Shown here piece after piece: positions 14,701 to 29,700 of a stretch of 64,000 bases of DNA. The stretch's first letter is position 1, and every line of letters starts with the position of its first letter. The DNA comes from Haliclystus octoradiatus (lineage: Eukaryota; Cnidaria; Staurozoa; Stauromedusae; Haliclystidae). The notes beneath the pieces are model-generated. The model was given only the letters and a program-made list of their open reading frames with translations, was not told where the DNA came from and ran no database searches. Position numbers and translations under genes: made by a program. The stretch spans positions 24,284,430 to 24,348,429 of the forward strand of contig OU744450.1 of assembly GCA_916610825.1 (NCBI GenBank), in the 5' to 3' direction.

Positions 14701-17700
14701 TCAAGATCACATTGGTCGCATAGGAATAAATGAAATTGAAGTTATTGCTCGTAATCATTATCCATATTTAAAATCTTTGCTTTCAGCTTTAATTACGAGA
14801 GATGAATAATTTACATTTCTAAACAGTTAGATTCCCACTCTGCGAGTTAAATCCTTTTTATTGTTGATACATTCCATTTGTTTATAGATTGTCATACTAA
14901 GTGTTGTGGAAAAGCTGTTGATGTTTATTACCGATGATTTCAATCTTGGTATCAGTGTTTTTAGAAGTTTAAGATTATTACGAATCTTCAAAATTACGAA
15001 GTAAGTGCAATGTATATGCAAGTAAATATTTGTGCTACATATCATTGCGTGGTGAGATTGTAGAATGGGACACTCGAACATTGAAGGGAACTTTTTTCAA
15101 AATTGAAAACAAATAAGGGGTATTCTCTGTTATGAAAAGATTTGAGGTATACTCTTTGAAATGCCATGCAAGAGGTATGCCTTTGCAACTTGGTAACTTT
15201 GAAAAATGTTTTTTTTTTGCAAAAACTTATTTGCTCATTTTTTATTCTTGAATCTGTCCTTAAGAAATATCTTATGTGAAACATTGTTATAGTCATTCTG
15301 ACAAATTTCTATTGAATAATCCCATCAAAGTGCAATGGAAGTTACACTTCCAGTCTCAATGCTTGTTCTTGATTTTAATTAACTAGGTTGAATATCCCTC
15401 AGTGTTTATACAAAGAGATGCATCCAAATAATGACGAGGCTTTAACAGAATCCAGAACAACTGCTACTCAATTCGATTTGAGAATCAAACTTTTATTTCT
15501 TACTAATTTTAATTGTTTTAACATTTTAGGTATTGGTCATCATTACGTAATTTGGTATCATCATTAATGAATGGAATGAAGTCAATTCTTAGTTTAATGT
15601 TTCTTCTTTTATTATTTATTGTGATTTCTGCGTTATTGGGGATGCAATTGTTCGGTGGAAGGTATTACGTAATATTTTGTTGTTTTTAAATTGCAAAATG
15701 AATTTTATTAGAAAATCTATATGTATTACTAAATCGAAGCTCTTTTTAATAATGTAACTTAATAAAATAATGCTTAAATTGTTGTAATAAACCTCCAGAT
15801 ATTATTATTATATATCAACTTTCCATCTTATGGAATGCACTCTTAGATTTGTTAATTTGTTGTGCATATATCTTAATACCTAAATATGTTACTTTTCCTT
15901 CAGGTTTGCAAAATTCAAAGTATTTCCAAGAACGAATTTCGATACGTTTTCTGATGCTCTTTTAGCCGTTTTTCAGGTAAGAATGTACGACGTAATCTGA
16001 ATCTCTCCTGAAAAATTCATTCTTCTATTTTACGTAATGAAGGTTTTACATTGGACTACATTGAACGGAGTACTTTAAGCGTGACGTCTTGAACAGAAGA
16101 AAGTAAATGTAGCCTGACATGGGTCCCAACATTAATGTTGATCAAAAGCATATATATGTATATAGCGTTTGACATTGAAAAATATCGAAAAGGAATTTCC
16201 CGTGCAGCCACTTTTCACTGACTATTTCTGTCTGGAAGTGAGCTACAATGTAATGATGTGGCGTACTGATGACCCTTGGTAATTAAGGCCAATCTATTAG
16301 GAATCTGTTGACCCATAGAGCCTGGGGATAAGCAATGAACACTTACCATTCGTTAATTCTGCTTGTATTCAACGTGCATATTTTTATTTGGATAGATCAT
16401 GACTGGTGAAGATTGGAATTCAGTTATGCAAAATGGCGTGTTAGCATACGGGGGTCCAACTTCACCTATGGGCGTTTCTGTTAGCATTTACTTCATTTTC
16501 TTAGTTATCTTTGGAAACTGTATCCTTTCGTATTTCAATATTCATTCTGTTTATACTATAATGGAAGCATAGTGCAATGTTCATTTCAATCACCATCAAT
16601 TGAGGATACACGTAACACAAGCTGATATGAGTTTATTATCAAATAATCAACTAGACGATTAGTTTTTTAAACCTTTAATGACACATAATTTAATGACATA
16701 ATGACAGGAAGAATTTAGATAGATAGAAAGACAAACGAGAAAAGTAATTTTGCAACGATTCGTCGATGAACAAATATGACATTTCCATTCTTTGTATTCG
16801 CTTGCAATTGTCACATTAGTACAATAGCGAATCATCGCTAAATTACATCTCTTTTATCACTTGTCTTCTTATCTAATGGTATTTTAACATACGAACATTA
16901 CATTATAAGTATCATCGATCAGCTAAAGTCTATAAAATACAAATAGAATGTTATGATTTTATTCTGAAATTTTGTCTAATTGGTTAACACAAGGTCATTC
17001 TAAAAAGTGATAATATGCAACTGATACATAATATTCTCCTTGACAATATATTTCGAAGATACACTTTTAAATGTCTTTCTTGCAATTGCTGTTGATAATC
17101 TGACAAATGCTGAGATTTTATCACAAGACGAAGAGCTGGAAAAGATGGAGCGTTCACGTGGTCGTACATTCCAACCAATACAAGGAGATTGGGCACGAAA
17201 GAATGCTTTAGAAATAGTCAATACAATGACAGCAAATCGTAGTCCAACACCATCCAAAATGGAGCGCCCAAACGAAATTGATAATAATGAGAACGAGACA
17301 ATATATCATGAATTAAGAAAAGAAAATGGTGTTAGGGTGGATGAGATTGAGTTAAATGTTAGAAAAACTAACGGTGCTGCAAATAATCATATTGTACAAA
17401 TTGACGGTAATCATTTGAGCTCAAATAATCATTCACAAGTTGGTGATGAACGAAATGGTTATAGTAGACATACAAAAAGTTATGAAGATATTAGTCAACA
17501 AAATGGGATGAAATTAAAATCATTGTTTTTATCACCTGGTATAAGATTTCGATCACGATTAGATTTATATCGACAATCATCAATGCCAGAATCAGAGTTC
17601 GCGTAAGTATATCTTAGTTCTATTAATAAAAAGGACTTAACGTATTGGTTAGGGTGTTGAACCTCGGCCGGAAGAGCATCCGGTCATTTGCTAGAAATCT

Positions 17701-20700
17701 TTTAAAGAAATTTATGCTGCAGAATGTTAGAACTATGTTAAAATTTCTTAAACTCACATACGCTCCAAAAATCACTAGCAAGCTAACTAACCACCGCTGT
17801 GAAAAAACCTACTAGCTTACATTGCTTGTGGCTAATTGATGAATGGAAAAAAAATCCTAACATATGCTAACACCTAACACAGTCGCGTGATCAATGCCTA
17901 CATAAAGCTCTTTGATCATGTGAAACACCAAACACATTTGCATTGCAGTGGGAAGCTAAAACTGCTAACTTTTAGACAGAAAAGACCATACAATATTCAA
18001 GAAAATTTGCTTGATTCAAGATTTATTTTCCAATATTTGAAGGAAACACTCTGAATCATGTCCAATGAAGTGAAAAGAGTAAATCAGAGAGTCATCTTCG
18101 ATCATTTATTTGAGCCTTTTTCATGAATCCCATATACAAATTAATTTGATGGTTATAATTTATACCACGTCTTCCTTTTTAAGCTGGATTTTCAAGTAAA
18201 CTATATCCATGAGAGGAAAACATCGTGAAAATTTAAAACGACTCAAGCTAAAAACGAGGCAGGATTGGAGATTTAAAAGATTTAGATAAATCTGTAGGAA
18301 CCTTCCTGAACCATCTAGAACATTCTAGAACATAGGAGAACCTACATGACTCCCTGCATGACTCACAATGACCATGCATGATCTAGCAGCTTCTAGCATT
18401 TATCTAAACACTATAAATACAGTAAATGAAAACTATGAAAACTATGAGAACTTAATGTACAGTCTACTATCAACATGTCAACTTGGAATTAATATTATTA
18501 TTCATAAGAAGAAATATACCATACAAATCAATTCAACCTACGTTGTTATTATTATTTCTTCAACATAATTCTACAGTTCTCATCTACTTGATACATAGTT
18601 ACTCTGATTGAGTTATTAGCTTGTACAAGACATGGAAACATCAATAGTATGAAGGCTTGCTGAAATGCTGTACTGTGAATACATTTCTTCTTTTGTTGTT
18701 GTTGTTGTTGTTGTTTGTTGTGCTTTATTTTGAATCGAAATTAATTGTCTTGAAGGAAATCCTATAAATAAATGTTGTATGCCGACGAATATTATTAGAT
18801 CTTTCCAATGTATATTAAGTTACTTTTCCAACTCCATCTCTTTGATTTTCCAACTTGTTCTTTCTAGTGATGGAAATCATTATAAATTACAAAGAAAGGT
18901 ATGGTATATATATATACTAATTATCAAATCATAACTAAATCGGCTTTAAGTCTGACCAAGAATGTTCAATAAATCAATTCTCTACAAACTGAGGTCTTAA
19001 TGAAGTGGCCAGGGCATTGGGCCATGGCCACGGTCTTGGGTGGACCCCTGGCCGGAACACTATTGGTTAGAGTCAGAAAGGGCATCCAGCTATTAAATGC
19101 ACACAAGTTTCAAAAATTTTAGGGCCGCTATCATAGCAGTAATTTACATGATGTATTTTTGCTGCTAGAATTTACCCTGTCTAAATAAAGGTGCATATAC
19201 ATACATACTTACATATCCACTTTGCTCATCTAGGGGAAACTTCTTCGCCTATAATAATTTTTATTTTTCATTCCACTTTTTTAGTGGCAAAAAGTAGCCA
19301 ACGCAGCTCATTTGCAAGTTATAGAAAATCAAAGCACAGGGCGCCCAGCGTTGTTATCAGTTCAAAGGGTTGGTACTCCACAGAATGGAATACGAAGAAA
19401 TGGGAGTGAAGACGGTATGAAAAATGAGAGGTTGACCTCTCAATAATAATGTAAACATATAATCTCTGTATCTGCAAATATAACTTATCGTTCTATATAG
19501 ACCAAATTGCTTTTAAACTGAATAATTAGGATCTTGAAGTCATTAGCAATACATAAAAACCAAATGTTTATCTTGGTTTTGCTCGTTTTGAGCTATGTAA
19601 TTCATACTATGTGATAACCTTTAGGCGCTTGGTTTGGGTGTGGAAAGAGATAAATAAAGCAAGTCAGATGTTTAATCAAGCAAAATTCCTAGATCAAGTT
19701 ATCAAGTTTTGTTTATAATGTTTATAGGAAATATCGGTTTCATCTCACTTTAGGTGAAGGTATTAACCGCGAAATTCGAAGAAAAGGATTACTGGGTGTT
19801 ATGAAGATGAATGTGACAGAAAGACGAAAAATTAACAATATTAAACCAATTAATAAATATTCATCGCTATTTATATTTTCATCACAAAATAGGTGCGTAT
19901 ATATAAAATGTGTAGTATCAGTTCACTAATTTCAAATCTATGATAAGTAATTGAGACGGCATCACCCTTCCGAAGGCGCCCGTACCATTCTTGAGGAGTG
20001 ACTCTTTCTGCCGAGAGCTTCATTGATCTCTGCTGCAACTCTGCACATCAATTTTGCCAGATACGCCTTGATTGTTATTGGTAAAGAATAGGATTCACCG
20101 CAGCTACTCACAGTGCAGTTCCTTGTAGATCATTTCCTCAGCCATCGGTAGATGGTACTCATTGATGTTTTATATAAGTTTGGGAGGACCTTTGGGGACT
20201 TGAACCACATTCAATCAGATATGATCAGATTTGAAGTTCGGTTTCTCTGCTATCTGAGCTAGAATTTGAATTCTCTTTTCTTCATCAGCAATGAAATATA
20301 AACTCTTCATCTATAACATCCATAAGGGGTTATACATTTGTTTTTCTGTATTTTGATTTTAATGTTCTGTTGTATTTTGATGTAGATTACGTCAACTATG
20401 TCATCGGATTGTCAATTACAAACATTTTGATCACGTGGTTATTTTGGTTATTATCTTAAGCTCAATTACGTTAGCAGTAGAAGATCCAGTGAATGACGAG
20501 GCGGAAATTAACAAAGTTAGTTTATGCTTTATGATATATGAAATGTATTTAGATCAAGCCTGTTACCTATATTCTGGGCCCGAAAGACTCTTGAATCGCC
20601 AGAGAGACTCATTCACGATTCAAATACCTTGAGTTACCGTAAAAACCGATACTGCTTCGATAACTTTCTGATTTGGAAATTAGAATCAAACCTTGTTTTT

Positions 20701-23700
20701 CGACTGCATTAGGAGTTTCAAGTTATTTTATCAAGTCAATAGGATAAACACCTATATTATAGTGCACAAAAGGAGAGCACATTCATAAGAGACAATGGAT
20801 TGACCTCGATACTCAAAAGATCAAGGCTGAAAGCTTAATCCTTATATACTACAGTGAAAATTAATTTCCATTCTTGATCCGATCACATCAATAGATCCGG
20901 TAGTCAACGAACTACTGCCCTCACTCAGGATGTTAAGCATTCTGATGCTTATGAGTACACAAAATTCATATCGAAATCAGGTCACATATAGCTGTGTATT
21001 TAAAACTACTTCACCAACATCGATGCACGCAATGAAAGACGAGAAATATAGCCATGCATCAGAGTGCTATAAAGTGTTTGTTTTGTAAGGGTTTGGCCCG
21101 GGAGGTACTCCGATACTTTTTGTGCGGGGTAGTAACATTTCAAAATCCTGAGAGCATCCAAAAAGTTCAGGTTATGCTGGAAAGATACCCCAAAGTCCAA
21201 AAAAATTTATTATTTCCTGGAAAAATGCCATTTTATCACTTCACAGCAGGAGTCTGAGTATCTCACAGCAGGAAAATTTGATACCAAACAAATGCCAGCA
21301 TGGTGCCAAAATCGTACGCCAAAAGGGCACATCCCAGGTGGTTTAGATCTTTTAGTTTGCGTCAAGCTCAGCAGGAAATATGAATGTATTGATAACAACA
21401 TTTCATGATAGTTTAAAATCATAATTGAAATTAGGCTTAAACAGGCTCATTACTTATACAAAATCACGATTTGGTCAGTTCAACATTGAATATATTCCTG
21501 ATAGTTGAACCCTTTACTAAAAAGGCCAATATTTGTAGTTACTTTCATAACACGTTGAAATCTTATGTTAAAGCCTATATGAAAATCCTATTTAGAGGGG
21601 TCTTTGATTAGATGTGTTTTCTTCATTTGAGAAATTTTTCATTTTTCAATCAAAAGAATCTAAGAAAATTTGTACTTAAAATAAGAAAAATGTTTTTAAA
21701 AATATGTTAGTTTTAAGGAAATATTGTCTTGTTTTAAGCATAACAATGTCTCAGACAGCCTACATTCATTATAGATTAATAATAAAATTTTGTAATTTTT
21801 TTTTATTGTTTGAAGGTGATGTACTATTTTGACTGTGCGTTTGCTATTGTGTTTGGAATTGAAGTTCTACTGAAGGTATTACAACTATTTATCTTGAATC
21901 GGATTTCTAATTTTCGCTTTTCGTCTTTTTCTGAAAAAGGTTGATTCTCGATTGCAATTTATAGGAGCCATCACTAGCAATGAGTGTAGTCCATAATGGA
22001 CCTTCTATGATAAAACTATGATGAGATCATCATTATGGACTACACTAATCTCACAGAATGTTGTACTGCACATGCTAACACTATATCTATCATTTTAGTA
22101 AATGAATGATAGTTAATAACATCAATTTTGTCTTGAATTGTTTATCAGATCATTGATTCAGGACTTATACTACACAAAGGATCATATTTTCGTGACGAAT
22201 GGAACATTCTCGATGCCTTTGTGCTTGCTTGTAACCTAGCATCTATTATCATGAGGTAAGTTAGATATGCAAATTATGATTTTATAGTATTTAAGTCATC
22301 CATAGTATCTTCAAGACGATGCACGTAATCTTAATTTAACTATCGTATTTCAATGCAGCCTTGGTAAAATGGTTGGAAATATATAGCTTGGTGACAGGAA
22401 GGACATGCAGCCATGTCCAATATCGTTGATTGGATCTCCAACATATCCAATTTCGATATCCAATATCTTCTCATCAGGGATGGCATTCTATCTCGGATGT
22501 ACAATCTCATATAGCACAAACCATTGGTCCAAGGGAATGAATTACAATTCAAACTGTTATTCTCATGTATTACAATCTAATGCAAAGTTTGCTCTGCAAA
22601 AACTCTGTCACTAACCTCTAAAAGCAAACAATAATGTAAAATTTCTAATACCTCTATAATGGTTTTAGCGTGGTGATTGAATTAGATCCGCAGAGCAGGT
22701 AAATCTGCAACCGACCACAATCATTGTTTACGCATCAGTTACTATGATAGTCAATTGTAACTTGGGTAAATACAAGTTATTAGGTACGTGATTGAGCTGG
22801 AATGGAATTATATCTCACAGTAAGATGTCATAACAAGGGACGATACAGAAATAAGTAAATTACACAAAGTTGAAAGGTTAAACACAAAAACGATACACTT
22901 ACTAGTGATTAATTATATGACACCCTGCAAACCCGCTGCAAACATTCTGCTACATTTCAAAATTATTATTATTTCTGTTGCTCTTATAGCAGTGGTGGAA
23001 CTAGTCGGGCAAGTCAGGCTGTGAAAGCGTTACGTGTTCTTAGAGTATTTCGCCCATTGAAAGCAATCCATAAAGTTAAAAAATTGAAGGTTAGTTGTGT
23101 ATAATTGTTTATGCTAGTAATATGTAACCACATATATTTATATGACTGCTTTAATCGCCACTGCTTTTGAATAAAGTGTCCTCTTTGATCCTCTTTCATG
23201 TTTACTGTAGCATCCTAGGCCTCAATTGGGGGTATTTATAATGGATTTTGTGCACTTCAAAGCACAGCTGGAAATTGAAAATTTCGCAGCAGATGGTAGC
23301 CATGACACTCAATTATTGTCAGCATTATGCTAAAATTGTACCCTATCAAAATGGAGCATCATGTATAGTCAATAGTCACTATTGTCTTTTTTGATGCAAT
23401 TAATCATTCCAACAATATCATGTGACTACGCATCTCCTATTGACAAATGTTAGCTCATCAGTAAATAGGGGTTTAGCTCAGATGGCAGATCAACTGAACT
23501 TCAGATCTGATCATATCGCAAATCGAAAGGTCAACACATCATTGACAGGTCAACACAGCGTTACCTATAAATACATCAAATGAGTACCATCTTCTGATGG
23601 TGGATGGAATGTTCGAAAGGGAATTGCATTGTGAGTAGCAGAGGCGTATTGTTGCGCATTGACAATCATGGGCTATTTGCCATGAAATCTGTCTAAACTG

Positions 23701-26700
23701 AACTGCAGCTTCGCGCGTAAGATCAATAAAGAGCGTTTAAAGCCACTGCTCTCAGCGAGAAGAGCCATTCCTATAGAAGAGTGGCACGAATGGGTTACTA
23801 CGGTAGGGCGATACCATCTCAATTTCTAATTTTACTAATAAGTATTTTTTTTTTATTTTAGGCTGTTTTCCAATGCATGATCTTCTCATTGAAAAATGTA
23901 ACGTTTGTTTTAATTATCACCCTTCTGTTTCTTTTCATCTTTGCATGCATTGGTGTCCAATTATTCCAGGTAATATTTCAAGTATGCATTTGCTACATTG
24001 CAATTCTTGATTTGGTCCATGTAGATTTCTAGGTTTGAGCTGAACTAATATTTATTAAAATTAACTTCCGATAAATTTTGTTTTAAGAATATTTTACTTG
24101 GTGAAAGGTTTGTTTTTCTTGTTGGTTGACAAAAATAGCTTCTCACAGCCATCCAACCTACAATAAGTTTTGTTATAAGAATATTTTACTTGGTTCAAAG
24201 TATTTTTCCGGTTGTGACCGGAGAATTCTGTTCACAGCCAACTTACAATAAATTTTGTTTGAAGAAGTTTCTACCTGGTTCCAAGTTTCCGATTCCCAGT
24301 CTGCTTTTCTGGGTTTGGATGGATATATTGTTTTTTATTAACTTTGAAGGATTTCGAGAAGCGCTAAGCTAGAAAGCACAACACTAGAAAGAGAATCTTA
24401 ATTATTAATTCCATTATTGTAAGATGTCCATTACATAAACATCGTAATAGTATACATGGGAATAATGAAGATCAATTATCTGCTAATAGTTAACCTTTAG
24501 AGAACAAAAATGTAGCGAAGATTTTCCCTAGCAATTTTCAGCTGCTTTTCACATATTTCTTTTATCAGGGAAAATTTTTCTACTGTCAAGATGCATCCAA
24601 GGTTACGCGTGAAGAATGCCAGTAAGTTTAGAAGGATTCTGAAACATGTTATACAAAGAACTATATTTAGACGAGAAGCTAGATCTAAAGAATGATTTTT
24701 TTTATTTTTAGTGGCAAATACTATGAATTTCCAACAACCGATAGTGTTCTCAGCAACGAACCAAATGTAAGATTCATCAATATTAAGGGTAATGAACTAT
24801 CAAATCCATATATATAGGATACGCACTGAGTTCTCCAACTACCAGCATCCATATTTGAAAGCCTTGATTTTAAATATGTAATAAATTCAGATACTGTTAT
24901 AGACATTGTGTAAGGGAGAGCGAGTAACAATAGAATCAGATAAATGTTAGTTATTAACATGCCATTAAGTTTACATATTTTTATTGTTATGTTGAAATGC
25001 AGCAAAGTGACATACGAAAATATTAATACAAATTATATCTCACTGATGTATAAGTGGCTGATTTTACGATATATGTATTAAATACTCGATACGAAGACAG
25101 GTGCTAGCCAATTTCTGCGATCTGATGATGGTTTTCATTTCCATGCCTCAAGAACAATAGGCTAAGCCATCCATTAATTATAGAGATCATTAGTACTAAT
25201 CCCACCAAAAACCAAATGTGAGTAGGTTGACCCTTTGAAAATATCAAAGGCTGGTAGAAATATCTGCAGACCGAAGGTGGAGCAGTTGCCACAGATCTAA
25301 AACGGGAACCTTCTCCGGCCAACTTAAATATTTTATAAAAGTGTTAAAAACCATATTAAAATCCTCTGAATACTTTGCGCTTTTCTTGTTTCCCTCCAAA
25401 ATCCCATTTACATTCCATATTTGAATAGCCTCCTTAGGATTTTGAGAACATACATCATGTGAGATTCATTGTCTTTGATCGTTTCGTTTTCCCGAGATTT
25501 TGTTCATCTATAGAAGCATGAGGAAAACACTAAAAATGTATCAAAGGAGCAACTTTAACCAGCAGTCGCTACGAGCTCAATTTAAATTAAGCTTAGCGTA
25601 AATTCAACGATCAATTTCAGTCACGGTTTCGGCATGGCTTCAAATTTCAAGTTTCAGTATAGTTTCAGGCACAGAAACAATACGAACGTCAAACACGCAC
25701 GTGACTCTGAGCGAGTAGAGCCCATCGGTAGTTTTGCCGCTTTAATATATTTTGGTCCATGAACTGATTTGTAAATTCATTTGTTGGTGGCTCCACAATA
25801 AAGTTAGACTAAAAATAGAACAGGAAAGTATTTACGGAATATTTACGTCTAGTTCCTATGTTCATTGGCAGGTAGCATAAAAGCTACAGCTGACCCACGT
25901 GGGGATTGAACCCACAACCTTGGCGTTATTAGCACCACGCTCTGCCGATTGAGCTAGCGGGCCTTGGGATTTCATCATTGGGTAGCAGAGCTCCAATTTT
26001 CTCCTTCCTTAGAGATTAATCCGGAAACGTCGCATTCTCCGTAGATTAACGCTAATAATGGATTATGAAGATTCCAATTTGTGTTTTTGTTGTATTACAG
26101 ATTGCAAATCGAGAGTGGAAGCAATATGATTTCCATTTTGATAACGTTTTTGAAGCGATGTTGACTTTGTTCACTTCATCAACCGGAGAAGGTTGGCCGA
26201 GGTAAGAAAATTGTACTCCACTGCAGATATCCATCTATTTACTAGAGTTAGGATACCCTTTCATGTGTTTCTCTCGACTCCAGTTGGACATGTGCCAGTC
26301 ACGGTGGCAAATTTCGTTTCGTCAAACCTATGCTTGCAAAATTTAAACAAAGCACGCGTGAATAATATCATGAATTCTAGAACGTTTCGTTCAAAAGCAA
26401 ATTTTCAATGGAACGAAAATGGCGATTTTATAGACCCAATAGTTGCTTGTCAGAACTCTAATAAAGATGCATCTGGGTAGAGGCTGCAAGAAGATATCAC
26501 AGGCTGGGTTGAAACTATCTTCAGATCGCATCCATTGGATTTTATTCGTTTCATGCCTGCTTGAAGACTGGATGCAGTTATGTAGCTAGCCTAGTTTTAA
26601 TATGATTGTACATATGCAGATATGATCTCGATCACTGAGATTATTCAGTAACATAAGCATGATTCCCGAGTATACCACGGTTTATACCACTTTACACTGT

Positions 26701-29700
26701 TCTTGTTTGTGCTAAAATTCGTTACTGTTGTCCATTATGGGGAGGTTGGATAAAAGGATTTTGCGAGACAACAGTGCTTGACACGTTCAAACAGTTATTC
26801 ATCTTTTTGTACTATTTTTGTGTACAGCCATTACGATAGGGACTCGTGCTAATTAGAAACTTTTATTGCACCATGATTTTCCTAGGATAACTAGGATTTT
26901 TGCATTACATTACAATCATAAAATCTCGTAATTTCTCCAGTCAATACTTATAGCATTTGGTGGCAGTAGTTGAAAGAATATTGACATATTCTGTGAGCTT
27001 CAATCAAGCCAGTGCCAATGTCTTGCGGATGCAGAGAATCTAATTTTTAAACCCAACTCCTTCATCTCGGAAGTAGCATAAAACATCGCATTGTATCCCT
27101 GCTGGGCATCGGGGGAATCAGCCGGAATAGCAGCAATTCGTACAGCAAAGTACTAACAAGGACATGACACTTTCGGAAATCAAATTATTACTGTGTAGAG
27201 TCATTTCGTACAGAGGATTAACTTGCAGATTTCTTAAACAACAACACATTGTGATGAAATACGGAAAATCAAAAGCTTGATTCCAGATCCTTCATTTTGT
27301 TTTCTGTTATTAGCACCACAATCTATCAATGGAGGTAGCTGACCTTGTACACAAACTTAATCAGGGAATCTCAAAGTTCATCATTGCTGTTTTAGCATAA
27401 ATGTGTTCCCATATATAGGGTTATGCAGGGATGTGGCCCAGTGTAAACGTTTTGCTGTTTACAGTCACTTTGTAAAGAGACATGCGCCCAAAATATTGTA
27501 TAATGTTTATCGAAGAGTCTATAGAATTCCATCCAGGAAGGACGAATAGGACAGCCGGGTGGAATACGATGCTCGCTGTGCATTGGAGGAAGAGCACTTA
27601 CATTCTTGCTATTGTGATGCGGAATAGATGGGTCCTTGCTTGCAAGATACAGGAAACTAGATACATGTTTTCGGATCCTTTATTTCGGAAGAAATATAAA
27701 ATCTCTACATGGCCCACGTGGGGATTGAACCCACAACCTTGGCGTTATTAGCACCACGCTCTGCCGATTGAGCTAGCGGGCCTTGAAATTCATCTATGGG
27801 TGGCGTAGCTGATAACTTGTCAATGCTGGATCATATGACGTGAAGCTCGGAGTAGCCGGCCTTGAGATTCATAACTGGGTGGCAAAACTGAGAGCTTATC
27901 GTTCTTGGACACATGGTGTAAAGCTTGAAGTAGCGAGAATTCGTTTGGCGGAACACAAACACGAAGATGTCACTTTCAGAATTCATGGACACCGCTAGGA
28001 TGATTTGATGTGCCTTGGGAAATAAACACTATATTCTGCTGCGTGTTTTGACTGCATGACTCAGTATGCATGCGATATGACTTTGCAGATTTCCTTCTAT
28101 ATGTCCATTCTATGATATCTATCAAACAACAACAAATTGTAATGGAATACGGGAAATCAAAAGCATGAATCCAGAAACTTCATTTTGTTTTATTTTATTA
28201 ACACCACGAACTGCCAATTGAGCTGGTGGACCTTCTACGCTAAGTTCGTCAATGCTGCTTGGGCATAAATAAATAGCATTGCTAGCGATATGCAAGAAAT
28301 TAGATGACATGTTTTTAGATCCCTTATCTCGGACGAAATATAAAAGCTTGCCTGGCCCACGTGGGGATTGAACCCACAACCTTGGCGTTATTAGCACCAC
28401 GCTCTGCCGATTGAGCTAGCGGGCCTTGTTTCTCATGGTCAATAAACCTAATTCAGACTCTGGACAGAGGAAAACTTTCGCCGTAGAGTAAAGTGAAGAA
28501 GGAGCGCGATCTGTACACTGGAGCTAATGACATTCGCAAGAATTTTACAATCTGAAATCGAAGTATTCTCATGAAATATTTTTAGCATCTTCGCACCCAT
28601 TAATGCTGCTATATTCAATTGGAATACAGGTTCCACGCACGGTTTCCACAGATTCTTGCACGAGTGATTACTAGAGACAGGAATGATTCGTAATGATTGA
28701 AAGATCCGCAGGCAGATTAATTCTAGCTTCCCAAGTCTCTCCTAGTATTCCACGGCAAAGGAAATAAGCACGAAAAATTCCAAGCGCCAAAAATTTTTCC
28801 CATGAGCAAATCTATCAATTTTATAGGGTTCCATCTCACGTACATGTTACTTTCGTATGGTGTATCTTCATTACTTACGATAGAAAAATTCACAGTGATA
28901 AATTTCACATTCTCAAACATTGTGCCACTCTTGCAGAAATATAGAAGAGTGGTAGGGGCACTTACGGTAGGATGATACCGTATTTAATACAATTATTACT
29001 ACTACTATATACATTGCTAATTCATTCAATCCTTCAACCTTGTGTTTGGCATTTATGAATTTCAAAAATTGCTCAGCTCGGTTGTATCGTTACAATAATT
29101 TTCAAATCGAAAAAAGGTACGCCATTGTTTTTTTCATCCAAAGTTCTACTACATGCGTGAAGATAGTATGGGGGTTTATTCCCACTTATTCCAAATCTGA
29201 ATCTGTCTGCTCACAAAACGATGCAAGGTTCAAAGGATAACTTGAATTCATTATATGTGTCATCATTATCTTTATTATATTTTAGTTCCATGCATCAAAC
29301 AATAGATGCTACAATTCCAGGACGTGGACCAATAAGAAACAATAAACCGCATATGTCAATTTACTTCGTCTCGTTTGTCGTCGTTTTCACATTCATGATT
29401 TTGAATATTTATGTGGCGCTGATTATTTTAACATTTCAAAGAGAAGGTGAAAAGGAAATGACAGAAGGCGGCCTGGAACGGAACGAGGTAAACACAATAT
29501 AGCGTTTTACAGAAGGATTCAGACATGTGTTCTGAATGATGTGATAATGTAGCATCAGGGCTATGTCTAGCTGATTTAGTAAATATTGCAATTATTGGTG
29601 AAGGAGTTTACGACATGGCCGTTCCAAAATAGAAATTAGCAAAGAGCAACTATACAAATAGTCTACTTACTTTGGTAAATTCCCATAGATGAAATGAGTA

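Noticed and set aside
26193-26480. 95-codon open frame after the repeat III pore exon
   Set aside because: Explained by a diverged hAT-type MITE.
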